Origin: Lachnospiraceae bacterium
GTDB lineage: Bacteria; Bacillota; Clostridia; Lachnospirales; Lachnospiraceae
NCBI GenBank assembly: GCA_024403515.1
Contig: JAKSRS010000016.1
Span: 1-49,926, forward strand
DNA: 49,926 bases
Direction of reading: 5' to 3'
Of the stretch, positions 16,839-26,010 are shown piece by piece. Position numbers and translations under genes: made by a program. The notes under the pieces are model-generated. The model made no database searches. It worked only from the letters and a program-made list of their open reading frames with translations, and was not told the origin of the DNA. Position 1 is the first letter of the stretch. The number at the start of each line of letters is the position of its first letter.

Positions 16839-17855
16839 ATGGCTAGACAGACAGAAGAAACGCTGGGAGGCCTTCAAAAAGCAGCTATTTTGCTGATTGT
16901 ATTGGGGCCTGAAAGATCAGCGACGGTATTTAAACATCTTAAAGAAGAAGAAATAGAAGAACTCACACTGGAGATAGCCAACACTCGAAGTGTAACTCCA
17001 CAGACCAAAGAAGAGGTCCTAAGTGAGTTCTATGAAATATGCCTTGCACAGCAGTACATTGCTGAAGGTGGTATCAGTTATGCAAGAGACCTTCTCGAAA
17101 AAGCACTCGGCTCAGAGAAGGCTCTGGATGTTATTGGAAAACTTACTGCTTCATTGCAAGTTAAGCCCTTTGAATTTGTGCGTAAAACTGATGCTACTCA
17201 GCTTCTTAACTTCATTCAGGATGAACATCCTCAGACTATCGCTTTGATTTTGTCATATTTAACTGCAAACCAGGCAGCGCTTATTATTTCGGCCCTTCCG
17301 CCGGACAGACAGGCTGATGTTGCCAAACGTATTGCTGTTATGGACCGCACAAGCCCTGATGTCATTAAAGAAGTTGAAAAGGTTCTTGAATCCAAGCTTG
17401 CTTCACTTCTTAATCAGGACTACACCATTATCGGTGGTGTTGACGCAGTTGTTGATATCCTCAACACTGTTGACCGTGGTACTGAAAAGCACATCATGGA
17501 AACTTTGGAAATCGAAGAGCCCGAACTTGCCGACGAAATCAGAAAGAAAATGTTCGTATTCGAAGATATCCTTCTTCTCGAGGACCGTGCTATTCAGCGC
17601 GTGCTTCGTGAAGTTGATAATAATGACCTTGCCATTGCGCTTAAGTCAGCAAATGAACAGGTACAGACTGCAATCTTTAACAACCTGTCCAAGCGTCTTG
17701 CCGTAATGATCAAGGAAGATATGGAATTCATGGGTCCTGTACGTATGAAGGACGTAGAAGAAGCACAGCAGAAGATTGTAAATATCATCAGAAAGCTGGA
17801 AGATTCAGCGGAAATTGTTATTTCACGTGGTGGAGGAGACGAAATAGTTGTCTAA
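16839..17855 (+). CDS. fliG: Flagellar motor switch protein FliG
   Basis: C-ring protein that contacts FliF, FliM and MotA and generates torque. 338 aa, the usual length. The N-terminal domain begins GLQKAAILLIVLGPE. The middle domain has the EHPQTIALILSYL motif, the usual FliG EHPQ contact for FliM. The C-terminal domain has MFVFEDILLLEDRAIQRVLRE with the charged residues that face the stator. fliH starts 8 bp inside its end. Confidence 0.97.
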   Translation: MARQTEETLGGLQKAAILLIVLGPERSATVFKHLKEEEIEELTLEIANTRSVTPQTKEEVLSEFYEICLAQQYIAEGGISYARDLLEKALGSEKALDVIGKLTASLQVKPFEFVRKTDATQLLNFIQDEHPQTIALILSYLTANQAALIISALPPDRQADVAKRIAVMDRTSPDVIKEVEKVLESKLASLLNQDYTIIGGVDAVVDILNTVDRGTEKHIMETLEIEEPELADEIRKKMFVFEDILLLEDRAIQRVLREVDNNDLAIALKSANEQVQTAIFNNLSKRLAVMIKEDMEFMGPVRMKDVEEAQQKIVNIIRKLEDSAEIVISRGGGDEIVV

Positions 17856-18678
17856 TAGCATTTACAAAGCTAACTTCATACAGATGTCTACAGATAATGT
17901 CAGAGTCATCGATGCTAATGCACTTGTTGCCAAGAAAATTGAAGGCTACAGTGCGCTTATGCATGAACCTGTGGCTGAAGAAGAGACCGTTTCCGAGTCA
18001 GAAGAAGGTTTTTCTTCTATCGATATATCCGATTTAGTTACAGACGTTATTACGACTGAAGAAATGTCGCCTGAAGAGAGCGAAGAAGTTTCTTTGATGG
18101 CTCAGGGAATCATAGACCAGGCCAATGCAGAAGCTGATGAAATAAAAAATGCAGCATTAGCTGAAGTTGACAGCATTAAAAATGAAGCCTATGAAGAAGG
18201 CCGTTTAAAGGGCTACGAAGACGGAATGGAAGCAGCCAATAAAGAACTTATGGCAGCAAGAGAAGAACTGGAAAAAGAACGCCTTTTGATGCTTTCACAG
18301 TTTGAGGCCGATGCCAAAGAAGTTGAGCCTAAACTTGTTGATGCTATAACAAGAATCTATGAAAGAGTCTTTTCTGATAACTTTTATAATCACAAAGATG
18401 TTGTAATTCACCTTATTCACAGTGCACTGATGAACAGTGATACAGACAATGGCGGAGCCATTCTTGTAAGCGAAGAGGACTTTGATTTTGTAGAAGAGTC
18501 CAAAGAAAAGGTGCTTTCAAGAATTAATAATGCATCTGAATGGGAAATTAAGGTATCTGCCAAACTTTCCAAAGGTCAGGCCAAGATTGAGACATCCAAA
18601 GGACTTATTGACTGCGGAATTGATACACAGTTAAAAGAATTATCCAGAACACTTCATGTTCTTTCTTACGAGGAATAA
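17848..18678 (+). CDS. fliH: Flagellar assembly protein FliH
   Basis: Regulator and stator-like partner of the export ATPase FliI. 276 aa. An acidic, low-conservation N-terminus is followed by an Ala/Glu-rich coiled segment (about 85-150, with EEGRLKGYEDGMEAA) and the C-terminal V-ATPase E-like domain. The TTG start at 17848 overlaps fliG by 8 bp and is supported by GGAGG 11 nt upstream. An ATG at 17884 is a weaker alternative. fliI follows after 3 bp. Confidence 0.9.
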   Translation: MSNSIYKANFIQMSTDNVRVIDANALVAKKIEGYSALMHEPVAEEETVSESEEGFSSIDISDLVTDVITTEEMSPEESEEVSLMAQGIIDQANAEADEIKNAALAEVDSIKNEAYEEGRLKGYEDGMEAANKELMAAREELEKERLLMLSQFEADAKEVEPKLVDAITRIYERVFSDNFYNHKDVVIHLIHSALMNSDTDNGGAILVSEEDFDFVEESKEKVLSRINNASEWEIKVSAKLSKGQAKIETSKGLIDCGIDTQLKELSRTLHVLSYEE

Positions 18679-18681
18679 AAG

Positions 18682-19992
18682 ATGCCTGGAATTAATATTG
18701 ATAAGTATAGAGAAATTGAAAATGATACTTTCTTTAAAACTCAGGGAAAGATTGCCAATGTAGTCGGACTTACAGTAGAAAGTTACGGGCCAAATGCCAA
18801 GCTTGGCGATATGTGTACCATTTACACTAAAGATGGCAAAAAGCCTTTGGCTATCTCTGAAGTTGTTGGTTTTAAAGATGGAAAAACACAGCTTATGCCC
18901 TATGAAAATGTTGATGGAATAGGTATTGGCTGTCTTGTTGAAAATGAAAATCATCCTCTCGAAGTTATTGTAGGAGAGGATTTGCTTGGAAAAACTCTTG
19001 ACGGACTTGGCCGCCCTGCACCCGGGATTGAAGTAAAAGGTGTGACTTATCCTATAGAAGCACTTCCGCCGGATCCGATGTCAAGAGATATTATTTCGGA
19101 TGTACTTCCTTTGGGAGTAAGAGCTGTAGATGGGCTTCTTACAATCGGTAAGGGCCAAAGAATCGGAATATTCGCAGGATCAGGTGTTGGTAAATCGACT
19201 CTTCTTGGAATGTTCGCAAGAAATACGGCAGCAGATATAAACGTAATAGCGCTCATAGGAGAACGTGGTCGAGAAGTTAGAGAATTCGTAGAACGTGACC
19301 TTGGCGAGGAAGGCATGAAACGTTCTGTTTTAGTTATCGCAACAAGCGACAAGCCTGCCCTTGAAAGAACTAAGGCTGCAAAGACTGCGACTGCTATAGC
19401 AGAATATTTTAGAGATAAAGGTAAAGACGTCCTTCTTATGATGGACTCTTTAACCCGTTTTTCGATGGCTCAAAGAGAGATAGGTCTTGCAAGTGGTGAG
19501 CCCCCTGTATCAAGAGGTTATCCACCGAGTGTTTACGCACAGATGCCTAAACTTCTTGAAAGAGCAGGAAGAAGCGACGTTGGCTCCATAACGGGCCTTT
19601 ATACCGTACTTGTTGACGGTGACGACTTCAATGAACCGATAACTGATACGGCAAGAAGTATTCTTGACGGTCACATAGTGCTTAACCGAAAACTTGCTCA
19701 GAAGAACCATTATCCCGCTATTGATGTAATGGCAAGTATCTCACGATGCATGTCTCAGATTGCAACCAAAGAACACAAGGCGGTTGCCGGTCAGATAAAG
19801 AATCTTATGGCTACATACGCTGATGCCGAAGATCTTATTAACATTGGTGCATACAAGTCGGGAAGCAATCCTGAAATCGACCTTGCTATTGAAAAGAATC
19901 AGGAAATAAAGCACTTTCTTTTGCAAAGTACTGATGAAAAGATTTCATTTGAAGATACAGTCGAAAGAATGAATGCGATAATACAAGGATAA
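18682..19992 (+). CDS. fliI: Flagellum-specific ATPase FliI
   Basis: Hexameric ATPase of the flagellar type III export apparatus, related to F1 beta. 436 aa, full length. Walker A GSGVGKST is at 166-173. Further family motifs include ALIGERGREVREF, LLMMDSLTRFSMAQREI (Walker B region) and the GEPP...GYPPSVYAQMPKLLER block. It is packed between fliH and fliJ, its usual partners. Confidence 0.98.
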   Translation: MPGINIDKYREIENDTFFKTQGKIANVVGLTVESYGPNAKLGDMCTIYTKDGKKPLAISEVVGFKDGKTQLMPYENVDGIGIGCLVENENHPLEVIVGEDLLGKTLDGLGRPAPGIEVKGVTYPIEALPPDPMSRDIISDVLPLGVRAVDGLLTIGKGQRIGIFAGSGVGKSTLLGMFARNTAADINVIALIGERGREVREFVERDLGEEGMKRSVLVIATSDKPALERTKAAKTATAIAEYFRDKGKDVLLMMDSLTRFSMAQREIGLASGEPPVSRGYPPSVYAQMPKLLERAGRSDVGSITGLYTVLVDGDDFNEPITDTARSILDGHIVLNRKLAQKNHYPAIDVMASISRCMSQIATKEHKAVAGQIKNLMATYADAEDLINIGAYKSGSNPEIDLAIEKNQEIKHFLLQSTDEKISFEDTVERMNAIIQG

Positions 19993-20009
19993 AATATTAT
20001 AGGTGAGAA

Positions 20010-20462
20010 ATGGCAAAATTTGTTTTTAGATTGCAAAGCGTTTTGAACCTGAAGGCTCGATTGGAAGAGCAGCAAAGACTTTCTTTTGCCGCAGCAAGGA
20101 AAAGACTTGATGAGGAAGAAGAAAAACTTCAAGCTTTATATGTAAGACTTGAAGGCTACGAGGATGAGGCCCGAAATATGCGTCACAATGCGCTTGTGGT
20201 CAGGGACATACTCGAGACGGAAACTTCGATTATTCGGGTTAAGGAATATATTGATGAGCAGAAAGCTCAGGTAAGATTAAGGGAAATGCAGTTGGAAGAA
20301 GAACGCGAGAAACTTGTTGTCACCATGCAGGAAAGACAGATGTACGAGAAGCTTCGCGAAAAGGCTTTCGATGAATTTGTAAGCGAACAGAACCATGCTG
20401 AGGGTGTTGAAAACGACGAACACAACAGCTATGTTTACGGACAGAAAACGAATGAAGCATAA
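20010..20462 (+). CDS. fliJ: Flagellar export chaperone FliJ
   Basis: 150 aa, predicted to be almost entirely coiled coil. The N-terminus FVFRLQSVLNLKARLEEQQ is the FliJ signature. FliJ inserts into the FliI ring and helps couple export to the proton gradient (family knowledge). AGGTGAG lies just before the ATG. Confidence 0.9.
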   Translation: MAKFVFRLQSVLNLKARLEEQQRLSFAAARKRLDEEEEKLQALYVRLEGYEDEARNMRHNALVVRDILETETSIIRVKEYIDEQKAQVRLREMQLEEEREKLVVTMQERQMYEKLREKAFDEFVSEQNHAEGVENDEHNSYVYGQKTNEA

Positions 20463-20486
20463 CCGGCTTTAGAAAGTGGTGAATGA

Positions 20487-21353
20487 ATGGCTAAAGAGGT
20501 TTCGCCTTCAGATGCTCAGAAAAAGCAGCTAAAGGAAGATAGAAAAAAACTTCGTGAAGAAGAAAAGAAGCAGAAAAAAGAAATAAAGCAAAGAGCCAAA
20601 GAACTTTCCAAACGTGAGGCTGAAATCGAAGACGAAGAAGACTCTGGAGGCGGAGTATCATCTGCTCTAGTTACAACGGTAATTATCATTGTTTGGATTG
20701 CGATATTGTGCTTCCTTATTAAGCTCGATTTTTGGGGATTTGGTTCGGAAATTTTGGCACCGCTTCTTAAGGATGTTCCGGTGGTGAACAAGATTTTACC
20801 GGATTCGGCAGTTCCCGATATAAGAGATGATGATGCATATGGCGGATATACAAGTTTAAGAGAGGCCGTAGATTATATCCGTACTCTTGAACTTGAACTT
20901 GAACACGCACAAAAGGCCAACACTTCAGATACTGAAGAACTTACAGCCCTTAAGGCTGAGATTGAAAGACTTCAGGAATTTGAGGCTATGCAGAAGGAAT
21001 TTCAGCGTATAAAGGAACAGTTTTATGAGGAGATTATTTACTCTGAAAACGGTCCCGGTGCTGAAGAATATAGAAAATATTATGAGTCAATTGATCCTGC
21101 TACAGCAGAAGCTTTGTATAAGCAGGTTGTAAGACAGCTTGAAGAGGATAACGAGATTAAAGAATTTGCTGCTACCTATTCGGCAATGAAGCCCAAACAG
21201 GCGGCAGGAATCTTTGAACAGATGACAGATAATCTCAATCTCGTGGCCAAGATTCTCAATGCAATGGATACTGATACCAGAGGAAGTATTTTAGGTGTTA
21301 TGGATGCCACAGTTGCATCAAAACTTACAAAAATTATGGACCCTGAGGGTTAA
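20487..21353 (+). CDS. ylxF: YlxF/MotE-like membrane protein of the fla/che operon
   Basis: 288 aa. A highly charged N-terminus (Lys/Glu coiled segment, 12-50) precedes one transmembrane helix (about 59-80), a second coiled coil (about 125-175), and a C-terminal MgtE_N/MotE-like domain with YSAMKPKQAAGIFEQM and MDTDTRGSILGVMD. The position between fliJ and fliK is that of B. subtilis ylxF. MotE-type proteins act as chaperones for motility proteins in some bacteria; here the exact role is unknown. Confidence 0.82.
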   Translation: MAKEVSPSDAQKKQLKEDRKKLREEEKKQKKEIKQRAKELSKREAEIEDEEDSGGGVSSALVTTVIIIVWIAILCFLIKLDFWGFGSEILAPLLKDVPVVNKILPDSAVPDIRDDDAYGGYTSLREAVDYIRTLELELEHAQKANTSDTEELTALKAEIERLQEFEAMQKEFQRIKEQFYEEIIYSENGPGAEEYRKYYESIDPATAEALYKQVVRQLEEDNEIKEFAATYSAMKPKQAAGIFEQMTDNLNLVAKILNAMDTDTRGSILGVMDATVASKLTKIMDPEG

Positions 21354-21382
21354 GTTTTTTCAAGTAATTGACGATATATTAA

Positions 21383-21412
21383 GGGCAAGGGTAACTATAC
21401 TTATCTTTGCCC
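21383..21412 (+). other. Hairpin between ylxF and fliK
   Basis: GGGCAA (21383-21388) pairs with TTGCCC (21407-21412), with partial pairing inside. It is followed by ATATTATTTTT, only a loose T-run, so it may be a weak terminator or an mRNA stability hairpin inside the operon. Confidence 0.45.
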
Positions 21413-21455
21413 ATATTATTTTTGTACATTGACAACTGAAGAGAGGAGGAACGAA

Positions 21456-22913
21456 ATGACCAGTACGCAAGTTATGGGAACCAGAGCAGGTTTTATGGAC
21501 ATGCTTAGTCCCGTATCTAACACCACAAAGTCAGAGACAGCAGACTTCAAAAGTTTTTTGAATCTTTCCAACAACAAAAACAACCTTGAGAGCATTTCTC
21601 AACCGGTTAGTATGGCTGGAAAGAAACAAAACACAGCAGAAGAAACTACATCTGACGAACCGGTTGTGAACAGAAAGGTAAATAAAACTGAAAATGTTCA
21701 GACAACCACAGAGAAACGCGAAGTTTCAGGTGACGACATTGATAAGGTTGAAAAGGCAGTCGATGAGGTTGTTGAAACAATCAAAGATGAACTTGACCTT
21801 ACTGATGAAGAAGTCGTTGCAGTACTTGAAACACTTGGACTTACACCTATTGCTCTTTTAAATCCTGACAATCTTAAAGAATTTGTTATGGAAGCAATGC
21901 AGGTTGAAGATCCTATAGTGCTTGCAACTGATGAAAATCTTCTTGAGTCACTCAATAAACTCGAAGAGGCAGTAACCAATGTTGTTGAAAACTTAAGTGA
22001 GAATCTTGGAATTGATGACAAAGAATTCTTAGATGCAATCGAGAAGTTTCAAAACGTTGAACCGGAAACAGAAACTTTAGAAAGAACTGAAGTTAAAGAA
22101 CCTGTTAAAGACAGTAAAGCACCTGTAGTAGAGGACGCTAAGATTACTGCAGCGATTGAGGTTGTTGTAAGTGATGAGGTTAAAAACACCGAAGAACCTT
22201 TAGATAGGAAGAATGATGTTGAAACTTCTAAAGAAGATTCTAAACTTCACAATTTCTCAGTTCACAATGAAAGCCGTGAAACACAAGAGATTAAACCCGC
22301 ATCTGATACACAGAAGGGAAGCTATGAAGGACTTAACAAGGAAGGTGATCATAAGACATCTTCAAATATTCTTTCTTTTGCCGAGAATCTTGTAAAGGAT
22401 ACGGTAGCTGCATTAAATGAAAATTCCGAAGGAGTTTCATTTACTACAGTTGAAGCAACAAGAATTATTAATCAGATTACAGAATCGATTAAAACTCAGG
22501 TGACTTCAGAGACTACTGAAATCAACATGAGACTCCATCCCGAATCACTCGGAAACGTAAACGTTAGGCTTGCAGCCAACAACGAAGGAATCATTACAGC
22601 AAGATTTATTGCTGAAAATGAAGCAGTTAAGAACGTTCTTGAAGCCCAGGCTGCTTCGCTTAAAGAAACATTACAATCTAAGGGCGTTACCATTGAAGCT
22701 GTTGAAGTAATGGTAGAAAGCCACAGATTTGATGAAAACTTTAATCGTGAAAGAAGCAATGAAGGAAATCCTTCCAAGCAAAAGAAAGGCGTCAGAAGAC
22801 TTAACTTAAGTGATGAGGCATTAAATGATGGAACAAGTGTTGAAAATGAAGCGGACACTCTTATAAAAGACATCATGAGACAGAACGGTAACACTATTGA
22901 TTACACAGCATAA
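21456..22913 (+). CDS. fliK: Flagellar hook-length control protein FliK
   Basis: Measures hook length and switches export specificity through FlhB. The first ~330 residues are a low-conservation, Glu/Thr/Val-rich region, as expected for the ruler. The conserved Flg_hook domain starts near residue 354 with INMRLHPESLGNVNVRLA. The start is ATG 21456, giving 485 aa. A longer in-frame TTG at 21429 is rejected because the GAGAGGAGG ribosome binding site (21441-21449) would lie inside the coding region. flgD follows after 14 bp. Confidence 0.92.
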   Translation: MTSTQVMGTRAGFMDMLSPVSNTTKSETADFKSFLNLSNNKNNLESISQPVSMAGKKQNTAEETTSDEPVVNRKVNKTENVQTTTEKREVSGDDIDKVEKAVDEVVETIKDELDLTDEEVVAVLETLGLTPIALLNPDNLKEFVMEAMQVEDPIVLATDENLLESLNKLEEAVTNVVENLSENLGIDDKEFLDAIEKFQNVEPETETLERTEVKEPVKDSKAPVVEDAKITAAIEVVVSDEVKNTEEPLDRKNDVETSKEDSKLHNFSVHNESRETQEIKPASDTQKGSYEGLNKEGDHKTSSNILSFAENLVKDTVAALNENSEGVSFTTVEATRIINQITESIKTQVTSETTEINMRLHPESLGNVNVRLAANNEGIITARFIAENEAVKNVLEAQAASLKETLQSKGVTIEAVEVMVESHRFDENFNRERSNEGNPSKQKKGVRRLNLSDEALNDGTSVENEADTLIKDIMRQNGNTIDYTA

Positions 22914-22927
22914 AGGCAGGTAAAAAG

Positions 22928-23656
22928 ATGGCAGAAAACAATATATCAGCATTTATTAAAGATGGAAAAATTCAATCATCTACAGCGTCAGCTAATTCGC
23001 TTTCTTCCAGCCGTACCAAAGATGGTACAAGCCTTGATAAAGATGCTTTCTTACAGCTTTTGGTAGCTCAGATGAAATATCAGGATCCATTGGAACCTAC
23101 TGAGAATACCGAGTATATCTCACAGCTTGCAACTTTCTCAGAACTTGAAGAAATGCAGAACATGACTTCAGGAATGAACTTACAAAGAGCAAGCCAGTTA
23201 GTAGGTAAAGAAGTTGTATGTAAGGTAGATAACTCCAAGACCGGAAACACAGAGTTTGTAAACGGTATGGTTGATTACGTTGTGTATGAAAATGGAAAAG
23301 CATTTGTTTCCATCAACGAATCACTTTACTCAGTAGATGATATTTACGAAGTAATTGATCCGAACTATTCAGAAGCATACGATATGGCTCAGACCTTTAA
23401 CAAAGCTTTTTCACAGCTTCCTAAAGTTGACAGCTTAACCTTAGAAGACGCTAAACTCGTTTCTAACTTAAGAATCGCATATGATTCAATGAGCGGATAC
23501 CAGAAGAACTTTATTTCACAGGAAACTGTTGATGCACTTCAGAAATACGAGGCCAAGATTGCTGAACTTCAAAAGGCCAAGGAAGCGGCTGAAGGTCCTA
23601 AGGAACCTGAAAAACCGGAAGAACCTAAAGAAGCCGGCGAGGATGCCGATAAATAG
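22928..23656 (+). CDS. flgD: Flagellar hook capping protein FlgD with an unusual C-terminal tail
   Basis: Hook scaffold protein. The conserved part is clear: DKDAFLQLLVAQMKYQDPLE (residues 37-56), then ISQLATFSELEEMQNM and the ASQLVGKEV segment, up to about residue 145. The typical C-terminal Ig-like/tudor half is replaced by a predicted helical module (about 151-215). It contains VDSLTLEDAKLVSNLRIAYD and MSGYQKNFIS, a pattern otherwise seen in Gram-positive surface proteins. A Pro/Glu/Lys tail ends the protein. A SigD-type promoter lies within its last codons. Confidence 0.93.
   Translation: MAENNISAFIKDGKIQSSTASANSLSSSRTKDGTSLDKDAFLQLLVAQMKYQDPLEPTENTEYISQLATFSELEEMQNMTSGMNLQRASQLVGKEVVCKVDNSKTGNTEFVNGMVDYVVYENGKAFVSINESLYSVDDIYEVIDPNYSEAYDMAQTFNKAFSQLPKVDSLTLEDAKLVSNLRIAYDSMSGYQKNFISQETVDALQKYEAKIAELQKAKEAAEGPKEPEKPEEPKEAGEDADK
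23626..23652 (+). promoter_or_regulatory. SigD-type promoter inside the 3' end of flgD
   Basis: TAAA at 23626-23629, a spacer of exactly 15 bp, then GCCGATAA at 23645-23652. This is an exact match to the flagellar sigma factor (SigD/FliA) core pattern TAAA-N15-GCCGATAA. Transcription would start near 23659, just ahead of the next gene (start 23690) and flgE. Confidence 0.7.
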
Positions 23657-23689
23657 TTTATAGACGGAGTCTAAAGAAAGGAAATGAAT

Positions 23690-24085
23690 ATGGATATTCA
23701 AAATAGTGGTTTCCTTTCCATTGAGCAGGTCAAAGATCAGTTTTTAAGCCAGAACAAAAATGTTACAAAGCCAAGAAGTGATGTTTCATTTAAAGACATA
23801 TTTGAGGCTAAAAGCTTAGTAAACGAGCCCAAAGAACTAAAGTTTAGTAAGCACGCAGCCAACAGACTTGTTGATAGAAATATTTCACTTACAGCCGAGC
23901 AGATGGGAAGACTTGAAGATGGAGCAATGAAAGCTCACGCAAAGGGAATCAAAGAATCACTCGTGATTGTTGACTCACTTGCATTTATAGTCAACATTCC
24001 AAACAACACAGTCGTGACCGCACTTGATCAGGCGGAATCGAATGAAAATGTATTTACAAACATAGATGGTGCAGTAATAATTTAG
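23690..24085 (+). CDS. Conserved flagellar operon protein (TIGR02530-like)
   Basis: 131 aa. The pattern KELKFSKHAANRLVDRNISL, then MKAHAKGIKESLVIVDSLAF and NIPNNTVVTALD, is that of a small family found next to flgD and flgE in Firmicutes and spirochaete-like operons; its function is not established. The start is taken as ATG 23690, because AAAGGA (23677-23682) is 7 nt before it but only 1 nt before the in-frame ATG 23684. The preceding gene is flgD with an internal SigD-type promoter. Confidence 0.85.
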   Translation: MDIQNSGFLSIEQVKDQFLSQNKNVTKPRSDVSFKDIFEAKSLVNEPKELKFSKHAANRLVDRNISLTAEQMGRLEDGAMKAHAKGIKESLVIVDSLAFIVNIPNNTVVTALDQAESNENVFTNIDGAVII

Positions 24086-24160
24086 CCGGACCTTACGGGG
24101 GCTTAAGCTTCTGACTGACAGATGAAGCGAGGCTGCACTTAACCAAGGAGGTCATTCATT

Positions 24161-25918
24161 ATGATGAGATCAATGTACTCTGGCGTATCAGGTCTTAAGA
24201 CCCACCAGACCAAGATGGACGTTATCGGTAACAATATTGCCAACGTTAATACTGTTGCTTATAAGTCCAGTTCTATTACATTTAGTGAATTGATGTATCA
24301 GACAACACAAAGAGCCAGCGGACCTAACGCCTTAACAGGTACCGGTGGTACTAACGCAAGACAGATTGGTCTTGGTGTTCAGTCTGCAGCAATTAACACA
24401 GCAATTGCAAGTCAGGGTGCCACACAGACAACAGGTAACCCTTTTGATATTTGTATCACAGGTTCTTCTTTCTTCGTTGTTAACAATGGATCAGAAAACT
24501 TTTTCACAAGAGCAGGTGCATTCACTGTCGATTCAGTTGGTAACCTTGTTATGACAAGTAATGGTTACAACGTAATGGGATGGCAGTACGATGAAACAAT
24601 CGGCGATGTTAAAAAAGATATCGTAACACCTTTAAGAATCATGAGCGCTGAGAACATGACATTTGAACCCGAAGCAACAACCAAAGGTTATGTATCAGGT
24701 ATCATGGATAAGAACGAAGAAGATGCTGCAACAGAAGCAGGTAAGTCATTATCACTCAGCTTCTACGATAAACTTGGCTATTCTTATACAGCTAAGTATT
24801 CGATTCATAACACCACAGAAGACGGTGAATATTATGTAACACTTGACGACATCCAGACAAAGGGTGATGACGGAAAGATGCATTCTATTCTTGAAAGTTA
24901 TCCTGACGGAACCAATAAAGATGGAACAACACTTCTTTCAGATATCGTTACAATTGGCGACACAACAGGATTTGCAGCTAATGTAAATTACAGCAAGAAG
25001 CTTTTGTCTACCGCTACTGTTAATAAAGGAATGACAGGTATTGATTATTCTGTTACAGATGAAAAGGGTGTTGTTACAAAAGGAACATACACATATCCTT
25101 CAGATAATGGAAAATCAATCATTGTTACTAACGATGCCGATGATAATCCCAAGTCTATCACCTATAAATTTAGCGAAATGACAGATGCTGACAAGGCTAA
25201 AATCGGTGATGAATTCAGAAAGATTTATGACCTCGATGAGCAGGGCTTTAATGACCTTAATGAGGTTACTCTTGATCTTGCAACAGGTACACTTACAGTA
25301 AACAATAAAACTGTTCGTGGTTCTAAACTTAAATATGACAAGACAAACGGATACTTTGACAGTATTGATGGTAACAAGAGCATCACAATGAAGTTTGCAA
25401 CATCAATTACTGACAAGAACGGTACAGCGATTCCTCTTGAAAAATTCAAGGATATCGATTTTGACTGGTCAGCAACCAATATGTTCAACAACTCCGGTAC
25501 TTCTACACTTGCTGCTAAAAGCGGTGATACTGACGGACGTGGAGCTGGTAGAAAACTTGGTAACATGAGTGGTATTACAGTTCAGACTAACGGTAAAATC
25601 TATGCATCATACGATAACGGTATGACTCAGCTTTTAGGACAGATTGCAGTAGCAGAATTTACTAACGCAGCCGGTCTTGAAAAAGCAGGTGAAAACCTTT
25701 ATTCTGCAACACTTAACTCTGGTGAATTCGATGGAATCGGTGTTGATATTTCAGCATCAGGCGGATATATGACAACCGGCGTACTTGAAATGAGTAACGT
25801 AGACCTTTCAGCTGAATTTACTGAAATGATTACAACTCAGAGAGGTTTCCAGGCAAACAGCCGTATCATTACAGTTTCTGATACAATGCTTGAAGAACTT
25901 GTAAATCTCAAGAGATAA
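24161..25918 (+). CDS. flgE: Flagellar hook protein FlgE
   Basis: Structural subunit of the hook. 585 aa, longer than the ~400 aa of enteric FlgE because of an expanded central region. The N-terminus has MYSGVSGLKTHQTKMDVIGN then NIANVNTVAYKSS, the rod/hook signature. The C-terminus has VDLSAEFTEMITTQRGFQAN and SRIITVSDTMLEEL. AAGGAGGT lies 8 nt before the first of two adjacent ATG codons. As an abundantly exported protein its coding sequence is rich in ACA codons for Thr. Confidence 0.96.
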   Translation: MMRSMYSGVSGLKTHQTKMDVIGNNIANVNTVAYKSSSITFSELMYQTTQRASGPNALTGTGGTNARQIGLGVQSAAINTAIASQGATQTTGNPFDICITGSSFFVVNNGSENFFTRAGAFTVDSVGNLVMTSNGYNVMGWQYDETIGDVKKDIVTPLRIMSAENMTFEPEATTKGYVSGIMDKNEEDAATEAGKSLSLSFYDKLGYSYTAKYSIHNTTEDGEYYVTLDDIQTKGDDGKMHSILESYPDGTNKDGTTLLSDIVTIGDTTGFAANVNYSKKLLSTATVNKGMTGIDYSVTDEKGVVTKGTYTYPSDNGKSIIVTNDADDNPKSITYKFSEMTDADKAKIGDEFRKIYDLDEQGFNDLNEVTLDLATGTLTVNNKTVRGSKLKYDKTNGYFDSIDGNKSITMKFATSITDKNGTAIPLEKFKDIDFDWSATNMFNNSGTSTLAAKSGDTDGRGAGRKLGNMSGITVQTNGKIYASYDNGMTQLLGQIAVAEFTNAAGLEKAGENLYSATLNSGEFDGIGVDISASGGYMTTGVLEMSNVDLSAEFTEMITTQRGFQANSRIITVSDTMLEELVNLKR

Positions 25919-25944
25919 TTTGTTTAATCTGACAACCATAATGC

Positions 25945-25968
25945 AGGGGAACTAGTGATAGTTCCCCT
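25945..25968 (+). other. Hairpin after flgE without a T-run
   Basis: AGGGGAACT pairs perfectly with AGTTCCCCT around a 6-nt loop. AATGCTATATAG follows, so normal intrinsic termination is unlikely. It lies between flgE and flbD and could protect the 3' end of an abundant flgE message. Confidence 0.55.
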
Positions 25969-26010
25969 AATGCTATATAGAGAAAATGGTATTTTTTGAG
26001 GGTAAAAATC

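Noticed and set aside
21429..21455. Longer FliK starting at TTG 21429
   Set aside because: The GAGAGGAGG ribosome binding site would be inside the coding sequence; ATG 21456 is well placed behind it.
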